Assembly (NCBI GenBank): GCA_934481515.1
Contig: CAKSPO010000036.1
Span: 1-18,904, forward strand
Length of the DNA: 18,904 nt
Source of the DNA: an uncultured Eubacteriales bacterium
GTDB taxonomy: Bacteria; Bacillota; Clostridia; Oscillospirales; CAG-272
Reading direction: 5' to 3'
The notes beneath the pieces are model-generated. The model was not told where the DNA came from. It did not search any database and saw nothing but the letters and a program-made list of their open reading frames with translations. Positions 1-7,365 of the stretch are shown piece by piece. Numbering within the stretch: position 1 is the first letter of the stretch; every line of letters begins with the position of its first letter. The position numbers were made by a program, and so were the translations under genes.

Positions 1-115
1 CTTTACCTCGGTAGGAAACGGGCGTTGCCCGCGCGGGGTCAACCCGCCCGCTTCTAAGAAATTCGAACAACCGTTCCAGCGGAAGAGAGGACAGCCTCAC
101 TGAGGGAAATGTACC
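1..115 (+). repeat. GC-rich intergenic repeat, copy 1
   Basis: This segment matches 873-987 in the same orientation with about 6 differences in 115 positions, most of them near the right end. Inside it are two adjacent small hairpins: CGGGC-GTT-GCCCG at 19-31, and a GCGGG/CCCGC pair just after it. The left edge coincides with the window edge, so the copy may be longer. It carries no credible gene. Similar GC-rich hairpin repeats are scattered between genes in many gut Clostridia; the family assignment is by general resemblance only. Confidence 0.8.
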
Positions 116-126
116 TTTTTTGTTTT

Positions 127-447
127 TCAAAATAAAATTTCTAAAATTTCAAATATCTTTTTTCGCTTTTCCGGTGAAAGAAATTCCATTCGTTCAGAAA
201 GCCGGGAACTTTTCACTTTATATCCGCAATTGAGAACTTCGGAAAAGAGATCGTCGGCAGAGCATTCCAAAACATTCATAATTACCACCAACTTATCTAA
301 GCGCGTGGAGCTTTTTCCGCGCTCAATATCAGAAATATAGTTTGCGGAAAGCCCGGTCATTTCGGCAAATTTCAATTGTGTATATCCCTTTGCTTTTCGA
401 AGCGATTGAATTTTACTTCCAATCATCTGTTCTACTGTTTTTTGCAT
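127..447 (-). CDS. XRE-family helix-turn-helix transcriptional regulator (106 aa)
   Basis: A small cytoplasmic DNA-binding protein. The helix-turn-helix covers about residues 8-62, with the typical pattern of a basic first helix (IQSLRKAKGYTQ), a recognition segment (MTGLSANYISDIERGK) and a following LDKL..IMNVLE helix. After it is a short tail rich in K and E (SPEKRKKIFEILEILF) and no sensor domain. The frame stays open 24 codons further upstream to 519. I chose the ATG at 447 because a good promoter places transcription start near 516, which leaves no leader for the upstream ATG. No strong ribosome site precedes 447: a GGAGG lies about 40 bases upstream and is partly held in a CTCCC/GGGAG hairpin (472-484). 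The gene stands alone, flanked by direct repeats. Proteins of this type often repress their own promoter or belong to mobile or stress loci; the target is unknown. Confidence 0.8.
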   Translation of the reverse strand: MQKTVEQMIGSKIQSLRKAKGYTQLKFAEMTGLSANYISDIERGKSSTRLDKLVVIMNVLECSADDLFSEVLNCGYKVKSSRLSERMEFLSPEKRKKIFEILEILF

Positions 448-522
448 TTTTGATCTTTGTTCTGATATGATCTCCCATTGGGAGAATCCTCCATTTTTTA
501 AGAAAATTACATATTTCAATTT

Positions 523-551
523 ATTATATCAAAAAAATGTGCTTCAAACAA
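523..551 (-). promoter_or_regulatory. Sigma-A-type promoter of the first XRE gene
   Basis: Read on the minus strand: TTGTTT (551-546), 17-bp spacer, TATAAT (528-523), with a TG one base upstream of the -10 (extended -10). The predicted start is about 516, giving a leader of about 70 nt to the ATG at 447. The leader contains a CTCCC-ATT-GGGAG hairpin at 472-484. Confidence 0.65.
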
Positions 552-701
552 AAATGGTGGAAGAATGACATCATATTGACGCATTGTTTTTTGTGGGGGC
601 AGGAAAATCGTCGGTAGATAACAATGGAACGCGAAAGCCACAGTCCCGGATGGAGATGTATGCGCGGATTCCATATAGACAATTTCCATCAGAATTGCAC
701 A

Positions 702-935
702 AATTTCTCAGAAGCGGGCGGGTAGACCCCGCCCCTACCGGCAGAGGGGGAACCGGAACGCTTGTGCGACGCCGGAAAAACCGTTTTTCATTGCGGTATT
801 TTCCGGCTTCCGTTGGGCGAAAAAATACCGTTTTCCATTATGCTTCTGGCTCCTGTCAAACGACGGAATCCCCTTTACCTCGGTAGGAAACGGGCGTTGC
901 CCGCGCGGGGTCAACCCGCCCGCTTCTAAGAAATT
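702..935. repeat. Inverted-repeat-bounded intergenic segment (MITE-like)
   Basis: The ends form an inverted repeat: 702-732 matches the reverse complement of 905-935 at 29 of 31 positions. The left arm is a partial, inverted version of the repeat found at 1-115 and 873-987. Internally, about 772-783 pairs with 794-806 (CCGGAAAA.../...TTTTCCGG), giving a second hairpin. Frames open through it on both strands look like shadows of the repeat, with no ribosome site or recognisable protein. It could be a non-autonomous mobile unit or two independent copies that happen to face each other. Confidence 0.55.
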
Positions 936-987
936 CGAACAACCGTTCCGGCGGAAGAGAGGACAGCCCACCCGAGGGAAACGTACC
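873..987 (+). repeat. GC-rich intergenic repeat, copy 2
   Basis: Direct copy of 1-115 at an offset of 872 bases, about 95% identical. The similarity includes the paired hairpins and continues to GTACC at 983-987, then stops. With copy 1 it brackets the XRE gene. From 988 to 1084 I see no gene, RNA or further repeat. Confidence 0.8.
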
Positions 988-1084
988 CCTGTTATTCTTC
1001 CGTCACAGCTTGGTCGGTGACGACCATGATTGTTTTGCTTAGCGCCCGACTTCAGATAGTCCGGCTTTGGCAAAACAGAAAAAA

Positions 1085-1124
1085 GACTGCCGCAAACAGG
1101 ATTTCGACCCTGTTTGCGGCAGTC
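1085..1124 (-). terminator. Rho-independent terminator of the exporter operon
   Basis: A perfect 16-bp stem (1085-1100 with 1109-1124) and an 8-base loop. On the minus strand the stem is followed by TTTTTTCTGTTTTG. It lies 42 bases after the stop codon at 1167 and would end the leftward two-gene exporter operon. Confidence 0.9.
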
Positions 1125-1166
1125 CCTTTTGTGCCGGAACGGGATCCGGCAGGGAAGGTGCTTCGG

Positions 1167-3155
1167 TTATTTGTTGGGGATGGCATCGGTACGATAGACG
1201 AATTTCACCTGACCGTTCATGTCATCGGAAATACCGGAAAAGTTCTGATATGCTTTGGAAACATCCAGTGTTGCGTGCAGGCGGACGGTCAGCTCCTTCA
1301 TGGTTCCGTTGACCGCGTCGGTCAGCTTCTGCACGCCCTTCTCGCGGAACTCCTTCAGACCGTCGGAAAGCTCTCCTGCACCATTCTTCAGATCGCAGAT
1401 TCCGGTTTTGAGGGCAGGGGTTCCGTTCTTCAGCTCCAGCGCTCCGGCATACGCTTCCGAGACACCCGCGGTGTATTCCAAGAGACCGGTGTAGAACTCG
1501 TTGTAGCTGTTCAGCTGTTCCTTGAGAGACTTGACGGAGACCGCACCTGCCTTGGCTTTTTCCACGGCGGTTTCGACCTTCTCTTTGACGGTATCCGATG
1601 CCATGTTGGTCTCAATCTGGAGCGCTACCTGCTCGTCGGTCTTTTCCTCAATCAGTGCTATCATTTCTGCAGAGGACATCTGTGCGTCGGTCTGCGCGGT
1701 GATCGTTGCCTTTACCGTTTCGGTTTCCATCTGCGCGTCTACCGCAGTGGTGAACGCCGTCTGCTGTGCCTCGGTAATCATACCTGCAGCAAGCGCCGCT
1801 TCATAGGTCTGCCGCGTCGTTCCCATGGTGGCAAGCACCTGATCCTCTACGTTGGTACGCACGGCGGCGGTCACTTTGGTTTCTACCTCCTGCCGTACCG
1901 CGGCACTGACCGCCGCTTTGATGGTTTCCCGCTGGGCTTCCACCGCCGCAGTGACGGTTTCTCTTGCACGTTCCTCCGCCTTTGCACGGACGACGGATTC
2001 CTCCAGCGAGGCAATGACCGCGTCAAGGGTCTTTTCATAATTTTCTATGGTCAGCTCAGGAACGGTCAGCCCCGCGTCGGTGAGCTGTTTTGTCGCGGTT
2101 TCAAGGAGCGTCTCAAAGACCTGCTTTGCGCCCGCGTTCAGCTCGGCGCTGTGGCTGTTCAGCTCCTTCAGCCCGCTTTCCAGCTTGTCAATGCCGTCAA
2201 TCAACTCCCCGGACTTTTCCAGGAGGGTGCAAAGACCGTCAAACAGCTCGGAGGAGCCGTCCACCAGTGTATTGACCGCATCGGACAGCGCATTGACGGA
2301 GTCGCCAAGCTCATCCGCTTTGTCGAAAATGTCGTCCGGAATCCGGTTGAACAACTCATTGGTGGCGATCGTGACGGTATTGCCCAGTGAAAAATTCTTT
2401 ACGGTTGCCGTGATTTCTACGGAAGAGGGGATTTCAAACTCCTCGGAATCCAGCCCGAGGTTTTCCTGAAGCCCCGGAAGCGCAACCCCGACGACCGCAA
2501 TCCGGTCGCCGTCGTTGATGACTTTGCCGTTTGTGACCGTGACCTCGGAGAAGCTCTTGCCGTCCAGCAGAACACCGGTCAGCATGGCAAAGGGAACATA
2601 GATTTTTTCTTCTTTTCCGTCAATGGTGACGGGTTTGCACTGGTTGTTCCGATAATCGAACCGGATGGTGACCTTTCCGCTCTTTCCGGCAAGTTCCTCG
2701 GCGCTGACGGTTTTCCCGTCCAGAAGGTAGGTCACGGAGAGTGTAACGGGAAGATCCTTTTCGATGTTGCCGCGATAGTAAAGGTCCTTGCTTTCCGTGT
2801 TCCACACTTTCAGGTTGTCGCCGTTCATGGTGTAGGAGCCGTCTCCCTTCAGGTTTTCGATGTCGTCAAGGTCCGAGCGGTCGGTGATGCTGTCGCTCCC
2901 GGTCATGTTCCGGATCCAGTCGCTGACAATGATCTTTTTCACACTTCCGTCCGCTCCTGCGAGCACGTAGACGGTTTCATCTTTTTTCACGTTTTCCGTG
3001 CGATCCTCGTTTTTGGTGCCGGAGGGAGTATCGCCCTCCGACGCGCCGCTTTTTTCGGCGTTGAGCGCGTAGACCGTGGTGGCTCCGATGCTTCCGCCGA
3101 CCAGAATTACGGCGCAGAGAACAAGGGAGAGAACCTTGTAAAACTTTTTATTCAT
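1167..3155 (-). CDS. Exported coiled-coil partner of MMPL transporter, YhgE/Pip-like LxxG-repeat protein (662 aa)
   Basis: No catalytic motif is recognisable. The N-terminus is a signal peptide or membrane anchor (KFYKVLSLVLCAVILVGGSIGA, roughly residues 3-25, given in pieces: charged start, long hydrophobic stretch). An extracellular beta-rich part follows, to about residue 270. After it comes a long helical region rich in A, E and T, with LxxG-type heptads (for example LVDGSSELFDGL near 300, LKTGICDLKNGAGELSDGL near 600) like those of YhgE/Pip proteins. The ABC-2-type membrane domain usual at the C-terminus of YhgE is absent. The ATG at 3155 is preferred over the TTG at 3161 because GGAGG lies 9 bases upstream of the ATG but only 3 from the TTG. 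That ribosome site is inside the end of the transporter gene, so translation is probably coupled. Inferred role: extracytoplasmic adaptor or wall-spanning partner of the exporter. The substrate is unknown. Confidence 0.75.
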   Translation of the reverse strand: MNKKFYKVLSLVLCAVILVGGSIGATTVYALNAEKSGASEGDTPSGTKNEDRTENVKKDETVYVLAGADGSVKKIIVSDWIRNMTGSDSITDRSDLDDIENLKGDGSYTMNGDNLKVWNTESKDLYYRGNIEKDLPVTLSVTYLLDGKTVSAEELAGKSGKVTIRFDYRNNQCKPVTIDGKEEKIYVPFAMLTGVLLDGKSFSEVTVTNGKVINDGDRIAVVGVALPGLQENLGLDSEEFEIPSSVEITATVKNFSLGNTVTIATNELFNRIPDDIFDKADELGDSVNALSDAVNTLVDGSSELFDGLCTLLEKSGELIDGIDKLESGLKELNSHSAELNAGAKQVFETLLETATKQLTDAGLTVPELTIENYEKTLDAVIASLEESVVRAKAEERARETVTAAVEAQRETIKAAVSAAVRQEVETKVTAAVRTNVEDQVLATMGTTRQTYEAALAAGMITEAQQTAFTTAVDAQMETETVKATITAQTDAQMSSAEMIALIEEKTDEQVALQIETNMASDTVKEKVETAVEKAKAGAVSVKSLKEQLNSYNEFYTGLLEYTAGVSEAYAGALELKNGTPALKTGICDLKNGAGELSDGLKEFREKGVQKLTDAVNGTMKELTVRLHATLDVSKAYQNFSGISDDMNGQVKFVYRTDAIPNK

Positions 3156-3157
3156 AA

Positions 3158-5266
3158 TCAATGACCTCCGTTTTCCGGATTTGCTCCGGTTTTCTTTTTC
3201 AAGAGATGCGGCATCCCGACGGTTGTCGCACAGATGGGCTTATCGCACAGCATCAGAAGCGCGGGCAGAATGAAGATGACTGCGATCATACTGACAACGG
3301 CACCGCGCGCCATCAGCATGCACATGGAGCTGATGATGTCAATGTCCGAATAGACGGCGACGCCGAAGGTTGCGGCAAAGAGTCCCATGCCGGAAACAAG
3401 GATCGACGGTGCCGAGGCGGAAAGCGCGGTAATGACACTTTGCCGTTTGTCATTTCCCGAAAGCCGTTCCGCTTTGTACCGGGTGGTCATAAGGATTGCA
3501 TAGTCCACCGTGGCGCCCAGCTGAATGGTGCTGATGCAGATCGGGGCGATGAAGGGCAGGGACTGACCCAGATAGTGCGGAAGTCCGAGGTTGATGAAGA
3601 TGGCAAGCTCGATGACCGAGATCAGAATGAAGGGCAGGGAAATGCTCTTTTCCACCAGCGCGATGATCAGGAAAATGGCAAGGATGGAAACGAGGTTGAC
3701 CACGCGGAAATCGTGATCCGTGGTTTCAATCATGTCTTTCATGCAGGGCGCTTCTCCGATCAGCATTCCGGTGGGGTCGTGCTTTTTCAGAATGGTGTTC
3801 AGACTGTCAATCTGTTCGTTGACGTTGTCGCTTGCCACCTTATATTCGGAATTGATGAGCAACAGTTCCCATTTGTCGCTTTTCAGAATGCTGCGGATGC
3901 TGTCCGGCAGAATTTCCTCCGGAACGCGCGTACCGATGACCGACTCCAGACCGAGGACATATTTGACCCCGTCCACCTCTTCCATTTCCTCAATCATGCG
4001 ACGAACCGAGGAACTTGGAAGCTTGGCGTTGACCAGCACCATATGCGTGGAGGCGATGTTAAAGTCCTCGGACAGCTTGGAGTTGGCAATGACATATTCC
4101 ATGTCCTCCGGCAGACACTGCCCCATGTCGTAATAGACCTCATCGTTTGCCTTGCTGTAGCCGTAGTAGGCGGGGGCAATCAGCATGGCGAAGAGAATCA
4201 GAAAAACGGGGAAAATGCGTACCACACCAGCCGAAAATTTACGGAGGTTCGGAATGAGCGGCCTGTGTTTTGTTTTCTGCAGGGGCTTATCCAACAGAAG
4301 AATCAGCGAAGGCAAAACCGTGACGCAGCCGAGAACGCCGAAAAGAACACCCTTCGCCATGACAAGACCGAGGTCGCGTCCGAGCGTGAAGGACATGAAG
4401 CACAGCGCCGCAAAGCCTGCCACCGTGGTGATGGAGCTTCCGAGAACGGAGGTCAGCGTTTCATGGATTGCGATCGCCATGGCTTCCTTCGGGTCGGCGT
4501 GAAGCGTTCTCTGTTCGTTATAGCTGTGCCAGAGAAAAATGGAGTAATCCATGGTTACGGCAAGCTGAAGCACCGCGGAGAGGGCTTTGGTGATGTAGGA
4601 GATTTCTCCGAAGAAGTAGTTGGTTCCGAGGTTCAGAAGAATCATCATGCCGATGGAGGCAAGGAAAACGAAGGGAACCAGCCAGCCGTCCAGAAACACA
4701 AGCATGGCAATCGTAGCAAACAGCACCGCAAGCCCGACATAGATTGGCTCTTCCGCTTCGCACAGATCTTTCAGGTCGGTGACCAGCGCGGACATTCCGG
4801 AAACAAAGCATTGCTTGCCCGCAATGGAGCGGATTTCCCGGATGGCATCCATGGTCACGTCCGCCGAGGTGGCGCTGTCAAAGAAGATTGCCAGCATGGT
4901 GGAGTGGTCGGTGTTGAATTCATTGTAGATTTTCTCCGGCAGGATCTCCATAGGAACGGAGAGGTCGGCAAGGGTGGAGTACCAGACCACGCTTTCCACG
5001 TGTTCTACGGTTTTGATTTTTTCACAAAGCGCCGCGACATCCTTTTGCGGCATATCTTCCACAATGACAAGGGAGAAGGCGCCTTTTCCGAAGTCCTTGA
5101 GGAGTTCCTCCTGACCGATGACAGTGTCCATGTCGCCGGGGAGATAGTCCAGCATGTCGTAGTTGATCCGGGTCTTTGCCATGCCGACGGCACAGGGAAT
5201 CATCAGAAGCAATGCCAGAATCAGAATCGAAATGCGGTATTTTACCACCGCTTTAGCAAAGTGCAT
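3158..5266 (-). CDS. MMPL/RND-family transporter (702 aa)
   Basis: An inner-membrane exporter driven by the proton gradient in known members of this superfamily. The protein shows internal duplication. Each half has one N-terminal helix (about 11-29 and 350-368), an extracytoplasmic loop of about 130-150 residues, and a block of five helices. Both halves keep the Asp-Tyr pair in the fourth helix of their block: D240-Y241 (AVTMDYSIFLW) and D588-Y589 (GATVDYAILMT). This pair forms the proton relay in MmpL3-type proteins. The Gly-rich SSITTVAGFAAL and APSILVSGMGLFAA segments also match the family. The start at 5266 is preceded by AAAGGA at a 10-base spacing. Its gene ends just before the partner protein, with overlapping coupling signals. 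Cargo cannot be read from sequence; lipids, peptides or drugs are all possible in this family. Confidence 0.9.
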   Translation of the reverse strand: MHFAKAVVKYRISILILALLLMIPCAVGMAKTRINYDMLDYLPGDMDTVIGQEELLKDFGKGAFSLVIVEDMPQKDVAALCEKIKTVEHVESVVWYSTLADLSVPMEILPEKIYNEFNTDHSTMLAIFFDSATSADVTMDAIREIRSIAGKQCFVSGMSALVTDLKDLCEAEEPIYVGLAVLFATIAMLVFLDGWLVPFVFLASIGMMILLNLGTNYFFGEISYITKALSAVLQLAVTMDYSIFLWHSYNEQRTLHADPKEAMAIAIHETLTSVLGSSITTVAGFAALCFMSFTLGRDLGLVMAKGVLFGVLGCVTVLPSLILLLDKPLQKTKHRPLIPNLRKFSAGVVRIFPVFLILFAMLIAPAYYGYSKANDEVYYDMGQCLPEDMEYVIANSKLSEDFNIASTHMVLVNAKLPSSSVRRMIEEMEEVDGVKYVLGLESVIGTRVPEEILPDSIRSILKSDKWELLLINSEYKVASDNVNEQIDSLNTILKKHDPTGMLIGEAPCMKDMIETTDHDFRVVNLVSILAIFLIIALVEKSISLPFILISVIELAIFINLGLPHYLGQSLPFIAPICISTIQLGATVDYAILMTTRYKAERLSGNDKRQSVITALSASAPSILVSGMGLFAATFGVAVYSDIDIISSMCMLMARGAVVSMIAVIFILPALLMLCDKPICATTVGMPHLLKKKTGANPENGGH

Positions 5267-5390
5267 GAGGTTCAGTCCTTTCTTTCGGTTTTTCCACGGG
5301 ACGTTTTTACCATCGGAGAAGCGCCCTGCGGCAGAGAAGGCGGCACGGTCGGGTGCACTCCGGTGGAGTACCGCCCCAGAAACATTGCAT

Positions 5391-5455
5391 AGTATAGCAG
5401 ACTCTTTCCGAAAAAGAAACGGACAATTGCCACCCGGTTGCCGAAAAAACGGACA
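5391..5455 (-). promoter_or_regulatory. Probable promoter region of the exporter operon with a direct repeat
   Basis: On the minus strand a TATACT (5396-5391) could be the -10. No good -35 lies 17 bases upstream (TTTCTT). Just upstream are two similar sites on the minus strand, TGTCCG-TTTCTTTTTCGG (5425-5408) and TGTCCG-TTTTTTCGG (5455-5441), about 30 bases apart. A weak -35 overlapping a repeated motif is consistent with regulated transcription, but which protein binds is not shown. Confidence 0.4.
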
Positions 5456-5488
5456 TTCATATCGATATTATTCAAAAATCTTACAAAA

Positions 5489-5521
5489 CCGAATTTTTGT
5501 TCAAAATTTGCGCAAATTCGG
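5489..5521. promoter_or_regulatory. Nested palindromes, candidate operator
   Basis: CCGAATTT (5489-5496) and AAATTCGG (5514-5521) are perfect inverted arms around a 17-bp spacer. Inside, AATTTGCGCAAATT (5505-5518) is a perfect 14-bp palindrome. A further palindrome, ATATCGATAT, is at 5459-5468. The nested pair ends 12 bases before the -35 of the rightward lipoprotein promoter, where a dimeric regulator such as the nearby TetR protein could act on both divergent genes. Binding is inferred. Confidence 0.45.
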
Positions 5522-5532
5522 CAGGTTGCCCA

Positions 5533-5562
5533 TTGACAAAGAAGGGAACGATAGGATATACT
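5533..5562 (+). promoter_or_regulatory. Sigma-A promoter of the small lipoprotein gene
   Basis: A perfect TTGACA (5533-5538), 18-bp spacer and TATACT (5557-5562). The predicted start near 5569 gives a leader of about 57 nt, ending in a clear AAGGAG ribosome site (5613-5618) upstream of the ATG at 5626. Confidence 0.8.
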
Positions 5563-5625
5563 AAAAGCGCAACCGGAAGCGCTCCGGTGCGAAAACAAAA
5601 TATCTGAAGCAAAAGGAGTTTCTTT

Positions 5626-6081
5626 ATGAAAAACGCAGTAAGAGTTCTCAGTCTTGTTTTGGTGCTGGTTATGGCAGCAACGATGTTCGTTTCCTGCTCC
5701 AACAAATATTCCAAGCTTCAAAAGGCTTTTGAAGACAAGGGATATGAAGAAAACACCGCGCTGGAAGATACCTCGAACAAAATCAAGGCGGAGCTGGAAA
5801 AGGACAATCTGGCGGTGGAGCTGCATCTTCTGACCAAGAAGAGCAACGGTCTGTCCTCCGTTCTGATTGTGGAGTTCAAGTCCACGGATGACATGATCAA
5901 AGCTTACAACGACAGCGAAACCATCAAGGGTCTTGTGAAGGACATTTCCTCCAACGAGGACGCACAGAAGGTCTATGACGCACTGAAGAATGCAGGATAT
6001 GCAAACGGCAACTGCCTGTGCATCCCGCTGTCCCTGCTTTACGTCAACGAGATTACCAATATCGTCAAATCCGTAAAGTAA
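5626..6081 (+). CDS. Small lipoprotein of unknown function (151 aa)
   Basis: The first 23 residues form a lipoprotein signal: MKNAVR, a hydrophobic run, then a lipobox FVSC with the modified cysteine at C24. The mature part, of about 128 residues, is hydrophilic and mixed alpha/beta, rich in K, D and N, with two further cysteines in GNCLCIP near the end. No family was recognised. The ribosome site AAGGAG, 7 bases before the ATG, fixes the start. It stands alone between the exporter and a convergent TetR gene, and its promoter region is shared with the exporter. The location suggests common control with the exporter, possibly as a surface accessory, but this is inference only. Confidence 0.8.
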   Translation: MKNAVRVLSLVLVLVMAATMFVSCSNKYSKLQKAFEDKGYEENTALEDTSNKIKAELEKDNLAVELHLLTKKSNGLSSVLIVEFKSTDDMIKAYNDSETIKGLVKDISSNEDAQKVYDALKNAGYANGNCLCIPLSLLYVNEITNIVKSVK

Positions 6082-6105
6082 TTCCGGATATTTCGATTAC
6101 ATCAC

Positions 6106-6148
6106 AAACAGAGAGCCGCGCAGGCATTGCCTGCGCGGCTCTCTGTTT
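6106..6148. terminator. Bidirectional terminator between lipoprotein and TetR genes
   Basis: A perfect 20-bp stem (6106-6125 with 6129-6148) around an ATT loop. The core is GC-rich and the stem ends are AAAC/GTTT. It sits between two convergent stop codons, 24 bases after the lipoprotein gene and 10 bases after the TetR gene. The U-run is short on both strands, but the stem is very strong. Confidence 0.8.
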
Positions 6149-6158
6149 GGATTCCGGT

Positions 6159-6731
6159 TTATGCGTCGTTCTTTTGCTCTTCCAGACTGCGGCGGATCAG
6201 ATCCTCCGACAGTCCGCGACAACGGTCGATGACGTGGTAGATTTCCTCAATGGCATCGTCCTTCATTCCGTTTTCAATCCATTCAAAGGTCAGCCCGAAC
6301 AGCTCACACTTGAAAAAGCGGACAGCGACCGCACGGTCATATTCGCTGACGGCATTCTTTCCGAACGCCGTGTCAAGGTATGCACTGACCGTGTATTCAC
6401 AGAGCTGCATGATGGAGCGCTCGTAGATGTCACGGTTGACGGAGTTGTAAATGTGCAGAACGGCTTTCTTGTTCTTCAGCGCAAACCGGAAGGCGACGTC
6501 CACACATTCGTTCAGGTTGGTGATGGTGGGGTATGTTGCAATCAGCGTGTCCACTTCATCCTTGACGATTTCTTCAATCAGCGCCGGAATGTCCTGATAG
6601 TGATAGTAGAAGGAATTACGGTTGATCCCGCAGTCCTCGGTGATACTGCGGACGCTGATTTTGCTCAGTGGCATTTCGTTGAGAAGCTTCAGAAAGGATG
6701 CCTTGATGGCGGCTTTTGTAAAGTTTGTCAT
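6159..6731 (-). CDS. TetR/AcrR-family transcriptional regulator (190 aa)
   Basis: The N-terminal 60 residues carry a TetR helix-turn-helix: a first helix (AAIKASFLKLLNEMPLSKISV), then SITEDCGINRNSFYYHYQDIPAL, with the Y-x-H-Y/F signature at about 42-46. The rest is helical and would form the ligand pocket and dimer surface. Length is typical of the family. An AAGGAG lies 7 bases upstream of the ATG. It follows the polytopic membrane protein gene by 41 bases on the same strand, so it could be the last gene of the DUF5685/J-domain operon or have its own promoter. TetR proteins commonly control MMPL exporters. The exporter here is about 0.9 kb away, across one lipoprotein gene, so that is the most likely target. 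The ligand is unknown. Confidence 0.88.
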   Translation of the reverse strand: MTNFTKAAIKASFLKLLNEMPLSKISVRSITEDCGINRNSFYYHYQDIPALIEEIVKDEVDTLIATYPTITNLNECVDVAFRFALKNKKAVLHIYNSVNRDIYERSIMQLCEYTVSAYLDTAFGKNAVSEYDRAVAVRFFKCELFGLTFEWIENGMKDDAIEEIYHVIDRCRGLSEDLIRRSLEEQKNDA

Positions 6732-6772
6732 GGGAGATCTCCTTCTTTGGCGGATAGCCGGTGCAATGGAGC

Positions 6773-7318
6773 TTATTTCCGCAGGTGAAAGCGGTTTCGC
6801 AGTCGGTACAGGTAAAGCGTGATGAGCTTGCTCAGGCAGAAATCATAAAGTACAAAGCAGAGGAGTGCCGCCGCATAGGTGGCAAGCAGGAGCCAGCCGA
6901 AGCCGTAGCCTTCCAGCTCGGCAGGAAGAAACAGACGGAAGACTCCGTAAAGAAGCACTAACGAGACGTGAAAGAGCGCCAGCTTGCAAAGGTACCCCCA
7001 AAGCCTTGGAAGATGACCTTCAATCTTTGCCTTACAGATCGGATAGAACCCGAAAAAGCAGGCGTAAAAAAGCGCGGGCGTCTTTTGCGGAAGGAGCAGA
7101 CAGGATAGGAGAGAGGTGGTAAGCCAGATGAGCCAAGGGTAAATTCCACCCATTTCAATCACGGCATAGACGGCAAAAAGCGAAGCAAGCACCGCCACAC
7201 TCAGATCCATCACATCAATGAGGGAGCCGACCGCGAGCAGAACAACGCCAAGGGCGCAGAGCATCGCACTGACGGTCAGATACCGCAGGCTCTTTCCGGA
7301 AAAGGAACGGCGAGACAT
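6773..7318 (-). CDS. Polytopic membrane protein of unknown function (181 aa)
   Basis: About five or six hydrophobic helices fill the protein: around 13-35, 40-58, 60-77 (WLIWLTTSLLSCLLL), 83-95, 110-130 and 140-160. The C-terminus is strongly basic (YLYRLRNRFHLRK), which predicts a cytoplasmic end. The N-terminus, MSRRSFSGKSLRYLTVSAML, is also basic. The overall look, with a short helix-rich chain and small residues in the helices, recalls S-components of ECF vitamin transporters, but no diagnostic motif is visible, so no function is assigned. AAAGGAG lies 10 bases before the ATG. It is 47 bases after the J-domain gene and 41 bases before the TetR gene, on the same strand, and probably co-transcribed with both. 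Confidence 0.8.
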   Translation of the reverse strand: MSRRSFSGKSLRYLTVSAMLCALGVVLLAVGSLIDVMDLSVAVLASLFAVYAVIEMGGIYPWLIWLTTSLLSCLLLPQKTPALFYACFFGFYPICKAKIEGHLPRLWGYLCKLALFHVSLVLLYGVFRLFLPAELEGYGFGWLLLATYAAALLCFVLYDFCLSKLITLYLYRLRNRFHLRK

Positions 7319-7365
7319 AAGAAAAGGACTCCTTTCTCCCGCAGGATTTTTCTAAGCTCCGGGGG

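Noticed and set aside
1..987. Possible CRISPR array from repeated GC-rich units
   Set aside because: Only two full copies, 115 bp each and 757 bp apart with a gene between; no regular repeat-spacer pattern and no cas gene.
584..1073. Open frames of about 100 residues on both strands through the GC-rich repeats
   Set aside because: They follow the repeat sequence, lack ribosome sites and give arginine-rich text typical of repeat shadows.
1017..2390. A 457-codon plus-strand frame opposite the LxxG partner protein
   Set aside because: Low-complexity antisense translation that runs over the operon's terminator; no family resemblance.
3161..5392. A 743-codon open frame on the plus strand opposite the MMPL transporter
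   Set aside because: It is longer than the real gene, but its translation has no domain, is rich in H, Q, D and G as expected of an antisense shadow, and has no ribosome site or promoter.
5272..5826. A 184-codon minus-strand frame upstream of the transporter
   Set aside because: It crosses the divergent promoter region and the start of a well-supported lipoprotein gene on the other strand.
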